DNA from: Chitinophagaceae bacterium UBA4411
GTDB lineage: Bacteria; Bacteroidota; Bacteroidia; Chitinophagales; Chitinophagaceae
Direction of reading: 5' to 3'
DNA length: 64,000 bases
NCBI GenBank assembly: GCA_002400415.1
Contig: DGQP01000016.1
Span: 62,001 to 126,000 of the forward strand
A program made the translations under genes and the position numbers. Below the pieces are notes generated by a model. It worked only from the letters and a program-made list of their open reading frames with translations. It searched no databases and had not been told where the DNA came from. Of this stretch, positions 32,918-39,885 are shown one piece after another. Positions within the stretch are counted from its first letter, which is position 1; every line of letters begins with the position of its first letter.

Positions 32918-34363
32918 ATGAAGCATAAAATAATTTTTTCATTGGCTTTGGCTGGCTTACTGGTCACATCCTGCCAGCGGTCAAGATTATCACCCAATCC
33001 AACAACCAGTATTTCAAATGCATCCGCATTTAGTACGCCTGACCGGGTTTTGAACCAGGTAAGGAGTTTATATTCAGCGATGCGTTCCGGCCAGTTTTAT
33101 GGAGGACGTTTTGTAATCTATAATGATATCAGGGCCGATGAATTCATCAATGAGTTAACCAACGGTGTAACAGGTCTTGAGCTATGGAATGAGACGCAAA
33201 ACAACAACAATGCCCAGGTGTTAGGATTATGGTCACAGGCCTATTACACGATCAACCTCTGTAATGTATTTCTTGATGGTATGGCGAGTACAGGTAGCGC
33301 AGTCGTGGGCACTGCACTGTCCAATAATTATATTGCTGAAGCAAGGTTTGTAAGGGCTATGTGCTACTACAGTTTATTACAACTATATGCACGTCCGTAC
33401 TGGGATGGTAATGGTGCAAAACTCGGTCTGCCGATTCGTCTTACGGGCAATACAGGCTCAGGAGATTATTCGTTGGCCAGAAGTACTGTAGCAGAAACCT
33501 ATGCCCAGGTCTTAGATGACCTGAATTTTGCCGAAACCAACCTGCCGCTAACTTATGGAGTTGCAGCTACCAATACCATCAGAGCTCATAGAAACACAGC
33601 TATAGCAATCAAATCAAGGGTATACCTGAGTATGCAAAAATATCCTGAAGTGATTACAGAAGCCAATAAGATCGTTAACGCTACAGCACCTTTTTCTGCT
33701 GCAACAGGTGTTAACCATTCTTTGCAGGCTGACATAACCAACGTTTTCAAGACTCCGTATACCACAACGGAATCAATTCTCTCTATGCCTTTTAATGCAA
33801 ATGAAACACCAGGAACACAAAACCAGCTTGGTTATTATTTTTCAAAATCTGCCGGCAACGGTGAATACTCCCTGAATACTGCCGGCATCGTTGCAGATGC
33901 AGGATGGGTGGCTACAGATAAAAGAAGAACATTTAATGCTACTGTATCCGGCAAACTATACCTGGATAAGAAATACGGAGCCGGTAATCCTTACACTGAT
34001 TATGTTCCGGTAATCCGTTATGCAGAAGTATTACTCAATTTAGCAGAGGCCAGAACCAGAAGCACAAACACAGTAGATCCACAGGCGGTGGCTTTATTAA
34101 ATGCTGTCCGTAACCGGTCAGATGCCACAACAACCTTTACTGTGGGCAGCTTTGCCACTGCAACCGACCTCATTAATGCCATTCTTAAAGAAAGAAGAAT
34201 TGAATTTCTCGGGGAAGGCCTGAGGAGCCCTGATCTTTTACGCTTAGGGCTTTCGATTCCTGGTAAGGCAACCATATCTGCTGTTGCACCCACTGCAACA
34301 AACTATATATGGCCAATATCAGCAACTGAGTTACTGCTGAATAAGTTGTGTGTTGATAATTGA
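32918..34363 (+). CDS. SusD/RagB family nutrient-binding outer-membrane lipoprotein
   Basis: Surface lipoprotein of 481 residues that caps the SusC channel and binds substrate. The signal peptide ends LVTSC (lipobox Cys at about 19). The SusD fold shows AEARFVRAMCYYSLLQLY near residue 146, RSRVYLSMQ-like TPR helices, and the C-terminal ILKERRIEFLGEGLRSPDLLRLG near residue 424. It is translated from the same transcript as susC and is followed by a strong terminator. Confidence 0.94.
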   Translation: MKHKIIFSLALAGLLVTSCQRSRLSPNPTTSISNASAFSTPDRVLNQVRSLYSAMRSGQFYGGRFVIYNDIRADEFINELTNGVTGLELWNETQNNNNAQVLGLWSQAYYTINLCNVFLDGMASTGSAVVGTALSNNYIAEARFVRAMCYYSLLQLYARPYWDGNGAKLGLPIRLTGNTGSGDYSLARSTVAETYAQVLDDLNFAETNLPLTYGVAATNTIRAHRNTAIAIKSRVYLSMQKYPEVITEANKIVNATAPFSAATGVNHSLQADITNVFKTPYTTTESILSMPFNANETPGTQNQLGYYFSKSAGNGEYSLNTAGIVADAGWVATDKRRTFNATVSGKLYLDKKYGAGNPYTDYVPVIRYAEVLLNLAEARTRSTNTVDPQAVALLNAVRNRSDATTTFTVGSFATATDLINAILKERRIEFLGEGLRSPDLLRLGLSIPGKATISAVAPTATNYIWPISATELLLNKLCVDN

Positions 34364-34384
34364 TTTCTCCTTACATCTTCATTT

Positions 34385-34416
34385 AAAAGCCGCTCATCTG
34401 AGCGGCTTTTATTTTA
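34385..34416 (+). terminator. Terminator of the SusC/SusD operon
   Basis: A 12-bp perfect stem AAAAGCCGCTCA (34385-34396) pairs with 34399-34410 around a TC loop and is followed by TTTTATTTT. Confidence 0.88.
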
Positions 34417-34467
34417 CCCATTTTTCCATTATAATAAAAAACAATAATTTTATTACATCCCTTCAAG

Positions 34468-35190
34468 ATGACAAGATTGTTCCTTCTTATAGTTAGTTTA
34501 CTTACATCCGCTGCTGGTTTCAGCCAGGGATTTCCTGCCTTTACAACCGACGGAACTGATAAAATTTCTAATTCCTTTTTAAAAGACGCAAATGGACGGC
34601 CATTGCATTGGGGCTCAACTTATGTAGCTGACGGCAGCCCTTATTATTATGATGAATACATATGGGCAGACATTACAGTTTCTTCAGGTAAGATATACAA
34701 GGATGTAAGAGTAAAATTCAATTTGCTTGACCACCAGCTCCAATACCTGGCGGATGATGGTACAGAAATGATCACTACCACGGCTGTTAAAAGCATACGT
34801 TTTACAAGCCTGCCCGTCAGCAAAGATTCTGTAAAGGTAATAACGCTCATTAGCAATAACGGAATAATAAACCAACCAGAGGCTCCTGTTTATGAAGTAC
34901 TGGATTCTGGCATAGCTTCCTTTTTGAAAAAAATCTCAGTTAGTTACAGAGACGAAAAAAAATACGGCGAAGCTGTCACCACCCGTCATTTTGAAAGAAA
35001 AGAAAACGAGTTTTTAATACTAATAAATAGCGACTATAAAAAATTGGAAAAAAATCAAACCTTCCTCATAACATTATTACAGGATAAGCAAACCGAAATT
35101 GATGATTTCATAAACAAAAACAAGATCAATTGCAGATCACTAAAAGGTTGCCAGCAGGTAATCAGGTACTATAATTCTTTATTCCCTTGA
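34468..35190 (+). CDS. Hypothetical secreted protein (240 aa)
   Basis: I do not recognise the family. It has a signal peptide (residues 1-20, ending GFSQ). A beta-rich middle part has SPYYYDEYIWADITVSSG and VRVKFNLLDHQLQYL, and a helical, charged C-terminal part has paired Cys residues near 225-230 (NCRSLKGC). It follows the SusC/SusD terminator by about 50 bp and has its own transcript. The segment about residues 40-70 (a residue-specific display of a flat beta fold) resembles small periplasmic proteins common in Bacteroidota. It is convergent with the TlpA gene. Confidence 0.6.
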   Translation: MTRLFLLIVSLLTSAAGFSQGFPAFTTDGTDKISNSFLKDANGRPLHWGSTYVADGSPYYYDEYIWADITVSSGKIYKDVRVKFNLLDHQLQYLADDGTEMITTTAVKSIRFTSLPVSKDSVKVITLISNNGIINQPEAPVYEVLDSGIASFLKKISVSYRDEKKYGEAVTTRHFERKENEFLILINSDYKKLEKNQTFLITLLQDKQTEIDDFINKNKINCRSLKGCQQVIRYYNSLFP

Positions 35191-35204
35191 TGAATACCGA
35201 ATTG

Positions 35205-36398
35205 TCACTTTAACACTTCCGCCAGCTTCGCTTCCAGCTGCTCTCCTCTCAATCGTTCTGCAATGATTTTTCCATCCGGATCCACCAGGAAATTATAAGG
35301 AATCCCCACTTCCCCAAAGCCATATATGGGAACAATTGTGCTTTCCCAGCCTTTCAGGTCGCTGATATGAGTCCAGGTCAGTTTATCATCTTTAATAGCC
35401 TTGAGCCAGGCATCTTTTTTCTCATCCAAGGAAACACCGAGGATGGCAAAATTCTTATCCTTAAATTTATTGTAGGCATTCACCACATTCGGGTTTTCAA
35501 ACCGGCAGGGCTGGCACCAGCTGGCCCAAAAATCAACCAGCACATATTTCCCTTTATACGAACTCAGTTTTACTTCTTTACCATTTACATCCGGAAGTGC
35601 AAAGTCAATTGCCGGCTTTCCCACCCAGGCGGCTGCCTGTGCTTTTTGCATTTGCATATCCAATCCCCGCTTCACTTCGGCCACTCCTTTATGATCAGGA
35701 AATTTTGCAGCCACATCACTGATAATACTGACAAGCTCATCGTTGCCAATACCTGTTAATCCGAATGAAGGATTGTTGGCGGTGGTCTGGTAATACCCCA
35801 GCTCAAATAAAGTCAGCGCCGGGTTTGATGATTTTCCTGCTGCCTCCGTAAACAATGATTTTAACTGGTCAGCAATCTGCCGGTGTTCATTTACCAGGGG
35901 AATCATGATACTATCGGGTGCATTGCTCCGTTGCAGGCTGTCGCCTTTCCGGCTCAGTGCGTAGATATTTTGCAGTTCTTTGTTGAAACTGGTCATAAAT
36001 TCCTTTAGCTGCTGGCTGGCGTCTGAACCGGTTACGGTATATGATTCTGCAAACTGGTTGTTCTCAGTACTGAAGCTTGCATCCAGTTTTATCTTTTTTG
36101 AATCGTTTATTACAGAAGCGATGGGGTAATTCTGCTGGTCTAACCGCAGGTTGAATACCACCGCCTCTGCAGGTTCTGCTTTTAATTTATATTTCCCGTC
36201 GGCACCGATCTGCATGGAGTCCACCACATTGCGCTGCATTGTGGAGACCGGTACTTCTTCCAGGTAAATCATCTTTGCTTTATTATTGGTAAGTGTACCA
36301 CTGATCTCAAACTTTTCGGTTTGCCCACTGTTCTTACAGGAAGAAAAAAATATAATTGATAACCCGGTGATGATAACCGGTATCGCTGGTATCCGCAT
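35205..36398 (-). CDS. TlpA-like thiol-disulfide oxidoreductase lipoprotein (DUF4369-type N-terminal domain)
   Basis: Membrane-anchored periplasmic thioredoxin-fold protein of 397 residues. The signal peptide ends IIFFSSC (lipobox). Residues about 27-130 form the DUF4369-like beta domain (FEISGTLTNNKAKMIYLEE), followed by a helical linker and a thioredoxin/AhpC-TSA domain from about 255. The redox motif is W-C295-Q-P-C298 in FWASWCQPCRFENP. It probably reduces disulfides in envelope proteins. It starts 1 bp after the gatB stop on the same strand, so it is co-expressed with gatB. Confidence 0.92.
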   Translation of the reverse strand: MRIPAIPVIITGLSIIFFSSCKNSGQTEKFEISGTLTNNKAKMIYLEEVPVSTMQRNVVDSMQIGADGKYKLKAEPAEAVVFNLRLDQQNYPIASVINDSKKIKLDASFSTENNQFAESYTVTGSDASQQLKEFMTSFNKELQNIYALSRKGDSLQRSNAPDSIMIPLVNEHRQIADQLKSLFTEAAGKSSNPALTLFELGYYQTTANNPSFGLTGIGNDELVSIISDVAAKFPDHKGVAEVKRGLDMQMQKAQAAAWVGKPAIDFALPDVNGKEVKLSSYKGKYVLVDFWASWCQPCRFENPNVVNAYNKFKDKNFAILGVSLDEKKDAWLKAIKDDKLTWTHISDLKGWESTIVPIYGFGEVGIPYNFLVDPDGKIIAERLRGEQLEAKLAEVLK

Positions 36399-36399
36399 A

Positions 36400-37848
36400 T
36401 TATGATTTTAATTTTTTTAATAACAACTCATTCGTCACTTTGGGGTCAGCTTTCCCTTTGGATTGTTTCATTACTTCTCCCACGAAAAGGGAAATCAAAC
36501 CCTTTTTTCCTTTTTTATAGGCTGTCACTTTATCTGCCAGTTTTTCCAGCACAGCGTCAATCAGGGGTTCAATAGAAGAAACATCAGATTGTTGTACCAG
36601 GTTTTCCTCTTCTGCAATTTGCAGCGGCTCTTTTGAGGGTTGATTCAGTAAAGAAGAAAATAGTTTTGTGGACGCAACTGAGAAACTCAGCTTTCCTTCA
36701 TCTGTTAGTTTAATAACAGCTGCTATCTTTTCCGGCTGAAGGGGAAATCCGCCAATCTCTTTATTATTCTCATTCAACCACGATTTCACCGGGCCCAGCA
36801 TCCAGTTAGCGGCAGCTTTATAGTTTTTTGTGTGCTCAATGATTTTTTCAAAAAAATCAGCAAGTGCTTTTTCTTCCGTCAGCACCCCTGCATCATAGGC
36901 AGAGAGCTGGTATTGAGAACTATAGTTCTTTATGCGTTCTTTATGCAGTACCGGGAGTCCCTGCTTCAATCTTTCAATAAATTCATCCTGCAAATGAAAT
37001 GGTGCCAGGTCAGGCTCGGGGAAGTAGCGGTAATCGTCCGCATCCTCTTTTTCTCTTGTGGCAAAAGTGGTACCGTTGTTCGCATCAAAGCTTCTTGTTT
37101 GTTGTATAACGGGTTCTCCCTTATCAAGAAGATCCATCAGGCGTTTGGCCTCAAACTCGATAGCTCTTTTTACATTGCGGATCGAATTCAGGTTTTTCAC
37201 CTCTACTTTCGTCCCAAGTCTGCTTTCTCCTTTTAAACGAACTGAAATATTCGCATCACAACGCAGGCTGCCTTCTTCCATGTTCCCGTCACAGATCTCC
37301 AGGTAGCGGACTAATTTCCTGATCTCACTGACGTATGCAAATGCTTCTTCTGCTGAAGTAATATCCGGCTCTGTTACAATTTCTATCAGCGCTGTTCCCG
37401 CCCGGTTATAATCCACGCAGGTGTTTTCAGGGTCTGCATCATGAATACTCTTACCCGCATCTTCTTCCATATGTATCCGGTTGAGCCGTATATTTCTCCC
37501 GCCCTCCGGGGTGTCTATAGTTACATATCCACCCTTACAAACCGGTGTGGTATGCTGTGATACCTGGTAGCCTTTAGGCAAATCAGGATAGAAATAATTT
37601 TTCCGGGCAAAATAATTGTAGCGTTCAATCTCACAATGACAGGCCAGCCCCATTTTGATTGCATATTCAATAGCCTTCCGGTTCATTTTTGGCAATGTGC
37701 CGGGATGGCCCAGGGTAATCGGGCTGACGTGGGTGTTTGGCTCTGCTCCAAAAGCAATGCTGTCACCACAAAAAAGTTTACTGTTGGTTTGTAACTGGGC
37801 ATGCACTTCCAGGCCCACCACTATTTCGTATTTGCTGTAGTCTGTCAT
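36400..37848 (-). CDS. gatB: Aspartyl/glutamyl-tRNA amidotransferase subunit B
   Basis: Kinase/tRNA-binding subunit of GatCAB, which converts misacylated Glu-tRNA-Gln (and Asp-tRNA-Asn) to the amide. It has 482 residues, the normal length. Motifs are EIVVGLEVHAQLQTNSKLFC near the start, LPKGYQVSQ, RIHMEEDAGKS, and the cradle/helical/YqeY tail that binds tRNA. It implies that this organism uses the indirect glutaminylation route at least in part. gatA and gatC are not in the window. A lipoprotein gene follows 1 bp later. Confidence 0.97.
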   Translation of the reverse strand: MTDYSKYEIVVGLEVHAQLQTNSKLFCGDSIAFGAEPNTHVSPITLGHPGTLPKMNRKAIEYAIKMGLACHCEIERYNYFARKNYFYPDLPKGYQVSQHTTPVCKGGYVTIDTPEGGRNIRLNRIHMEEDAGKSIHDADPENTCVDYNRAGTALIEIVTEPDITSAEEAFAYVSEIRKLVRYLEICDGNMEEGSLRCDANISVRLKGESRLGTKVEVKNLNSIRNVKRAIEFEAKRLMDLLDKGEPVIQQTRSFDANNGTTFATREKEDADDYRYFPEPDLAPFHLQDEFIERLKQGLPVLHKERIKNYSSQYQLSAYDAGVLTEEKALADFFEKIIEHTKNYKAAANWMLGPVKSWLNENNKEIGGFPLQPEKIAAVIKLTDEGKLSFSVASTKLFSSLLNQPSKEPLQIAEEENLVQQSDVSSIEPLIDAVLEKLADKVTAYKKGKKGLISLFVGEVMKQSKGKADPKVTNELLLKKLKS

Positions 37849-37896
37849 TTTTTAAGCCCTGCAAAAATAGGTCAATTCAGCGGGGTGGTTTCTTAT

Positions 37897-37929
37897 AAAA
37901 AAAGAAACCCTTCCGCCTGGGCGGAAGGG
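37897..37929 (-). terminator. Terminator of the PDZ-protein gene
   Basis: A 10-bp stem of CCCTTCCGCC and its complement (37908-37917 with 37920-37929) is followed on the minus strand by TTTCTTTTTTT. Confidence 0.85.
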
Positions 37930-37942
37930 CACTACATGCGTA

Positions 37943-37958
37943 ATATATATATATATAT
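37943..37958. repeat. AT dinucleotide repeat, 8 units
   Basis: (AT)8 lies between the PDZ gene's stop codon and its terminator. Simple repeats of this length are uncommon in bacterial chromosomes and may vary in copy number. Confidence 0.7.
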
Positions 37959-37961
37959 TAA

Positions 37962-38981
37962 TTAAAGATCTGCTGTTTTCAGTTTGCGCGGGATTTTCAC
38001 TTCAATATTCTGTGTTTTCCCGGACCTCTGCAATTTCAGCATCACGGCACCCTTTTCTTTGCTTTCCCTGATCAGTTTTGCCATTTCATCAGCGCCATTT
38101 ACTGTTTTACCATCCACTTCCATAATAACATCATCTTCTTTTATCCCGGCTTTCTCTGCATTACTTTCATCGTCCACTTCAATCACTTTTACACCTTTGC
38201 CATCTTCTGTATCCTGGACAGATAAACCCAGCTTGGGACTGCCACCTGACCAGCTCCAGTTTTGCCCGAAAGGTTGTGTAACACGGGGAACTGCAGGCGT
38301 TCTTGGCATGATGCGGTCAAAATCCAGGTCGCCGAGATCTATATTAAAGTTTTGACCATTACCGGAATACACCATCGTGGTTCCTTTCCATTTACTGAGT
38401 TCTGCTGTTGCTTTTTGCTCTTTTTTATCACGGAGGTAAGTAACAGTTACTTTATCACCCGGCTTGTGCTTCTTGATAGTTGCTGTCAGATCATCCGGGT
38501 CTTCGATCTTCGCATCATCGATCTTTGTGATCACATCACCTTCTTTCAGCCCTGCTTTTTCAGCGCCACTTCCTTTGGTTACAGCCTGCAGTCTTACACC
38601 CGTTTCAATTTTTTCAGTCGTCACACCCAGCATAGCCCTGTTAGAATCCACACTTACTTTCCTTCTCAGACCGGTTTGGGCGGGGAATGTATTAAAGCTG
38701 CCCAGGCCATCGGCAAAAGCCCAGACATCTTTGATCTTGTTGCGGCGAACAGTCAGATCACCGTCTTTGTATTCATCTAATGATTTACCATTCACAGTAA
38801 TCTTGTCACCATTGATCTCCACGACCACTTTTTCATCTTTATCCCCTTTGCGGGTAATGATGATCTGCTCGGCATCTTTTTTATCCTTTGATTTTTCGTC
38901 CGGCTGGGCAAGTACGGAGGCAGGAAGAATCATAGCCAGGGCAAGAGCAAGCACAGAAAATTTTCTACTAACCTGTATCAT
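37962..38981 (-). CDS. Exported protein with two PDZ domains
   Basis: A 339-residue protein with signal peptide (cleavage near VLAQ) and two PDZ domains. The first, near residues 114-185, has MLGVTTE, GSGAEKAGLKEGDVITKIDDAKI and KPGDKVTVTYLRD. The second, near 245-335, has LGLSVQDTED, NAEKAGIKEDDVIMEVDGKTV and ending KIPRKL. It resembles the PDZ part of DegP/HtrA but has no protease domain, so it probably binds unfolded C termini as an adaptor or chaperone in the periplasm. Expression may be controlled through the inverted repeat at 39002-39023, which lies over the transcription start. Confidence 0.85.
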   Translation of the reverse strand: MIQVSRKFSVLALALAMILPASVLAQPDEKSKDKKDAEQIIITRKGDKDEKVVVEINGDKITVNGKSLDEYKDGDLTVRRNKIKDVWAFADGLGSFNTFPAQTGLRRKVSVDSNRAMLGVTTEKIETGVRLQAVTKGSGAEKAGLKEGDVITKIDDAKIEDPDDLTATIKKHKPGDKVTVTYLRDKKEQKATAELSKWKGTTMVYSGNGQNFNIDLGDLDFDRIMPRTPAVPRVTQPFGQNWSWSGGSPKLGLSVQDTEDGKGVKVIEVDDESNAEKAGIKEDDVIMEVDGKTVNGADEMAKLIRESKEKGAVMLKLQRSGKTQNIEVKIPRKLKTADL

Positions 38982-39001
38982 AGTTTTTGTTTTAATAAAT
39001 T

Positions 39002-39023
39002 ATCTACGTCAAATTTCGTAGAT
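39002..39023. promoter_or_regulatory. Operator-like inverted repeat in the PDZ gene promoter
   Basis: ATCTACG (39002-39008) and CGTAGAT (39017-39023) form a perfect 7-bp inverted repeat with an 8-bp spacer, immediately downstream of the -7 box at 39024, so a bound regulator would cover the transcription start. A smaller repeat CGAAATGTTTCG is further upstream at 39049-39060. Confidence 0.4.
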
Positions 39024-39031
39024 CAAATATA
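39024..39031 (-). promoter_or_regulatory. -7 promoter element of the PDZ gene
   Basis: Minus-strand TATATTTG, exact match to TAnnTTTG, with a leader of about 38 nt before the ATG at 38981. Confidence 0.5.
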
Positions 39032-39098
39032 ATGAGATTTTCTGTATTACGAAATGTTTCGGAAATGTTAAATGCCCGGTGGTTTTTAAAAGGCCGGA

Positions 39099-39617
39099 TC
39101 AGCGGACAAACGGGTTAATAGCTTCATAAGTGCGGACCGGGTATCCATCCACTTGCTCATTCCCGGTATAAACCATCCCGCATTTTTCCAAAACCCGGAT
39201 AGAACCCGTGTTTCCCAACTCTGCCCTGCCCACGATCCGGGTAAGATTTAGCCTGTCAAATCCATAACGGATACTGGCATCAGCTGCTTCAGTGGCATAC
39301 CCCTTTCCCCAGTAATGTTTCATGAACCGGTATCCCAGGTCAATTTCATTCAGTCCGGCCCTGTACTTCAAACCGCACCAGCCAATGAATTCGCCGGTTT
39401 CTCTGATATGCACCGCCCAGCGGCCATGGTTATAGAGTGCATATTGAGGTAAAATGGTTTTTTCCAATACTGTTCGGGCTTGCTCAATACTTGTAACCGG
39501 GTCATGTGTAAACCTTGTTACTTCCGGGTCAAGATTCAGCGTGTAGATCAATTCCGCATCCTCTGTTGTGAAAAGGCGGAACAGCAATCTTTTCGTTTCA
39601 AAAACGAGTGTCATCAT
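39099..39617 (-). CDS. GNAT family N-acetyltransferase, RimJ/RimL type
   Basis: A 172-residue acetyl-CoA-dependent acetyltransferase of the ribosomal-protein/small-molecule RimJ-like group. The fold shows TKRLLFRLFTTEDAELI, the HIRETGEFIGWCGLKY strand pair, the acetyl-CoA loop region YWGKGYATEAADA near residue 103, and the C-terminal NTGSIRVLEKCGMVYTG. The substrate is unknown. It is a single gene. Confidence 0.88.
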   Translation of the reverse strand: MMTLVFETKRLLFRLFTTEDAELIYTLNLDPEVTRFTHDPVTSIEQARTVLEKTILPQYALYNHGRWAVHIRETGEFIGWCGLKYRAGLNEIDLGYRFMKHYWGKGYATEAADASIRYGFDRLNLTRIVGRAELGNTGSIRVLEKCGMVYTGNEQVDGYPVRTYEAINPFVR

Positions 39618-39744
39618 TTCATTATGTGGTTTTTACGAAAAACTCCCGGTGATTTTCCTACCCTATAAGTGGTATTGGTCAGGGTTTTAAAATCCTGACT
39701 TTTGAATGGAACACCATCTTTACAATCCACTCTAACTAACCGCA

Positions 39745-39885
39745 ATGGGTCCTGAAATATTTGCCATCATCTGTATATTGATCTGCATCGCAGCCCTTTA
39801 TTTTGCCTTTAAAATTTATAAAGACACCCGGAAGATCAAGAAAAAGCAGCTGGAAGAAGATGATGAAGTCAATTTCCGCTTCTGA
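39745..39885 (+). CDS. Small single-span membrane protein (46 aa)
   Basis: A short open reading frame with a strong coding look: an N-terminal membrane helix (residues 4-24, FAIICILICIAALYFAF) followed by a basic stretch RKIKKKQ and an acidic tail EEDDEVNFRF. The charge pattern suggests a cytoplasmic C terminus. It ends directly at the convergent alaS stop, and the upstream gap of about 130 bp leaves room for a promoter. I do not recognise the family; small membrane peptides of this kind often regulate a larger partner. Confidence 0.55.
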   Translation: MGPEIFAIICILICIAALYFAFKIYKDTRKIKKKQLEEDDEVNFRF

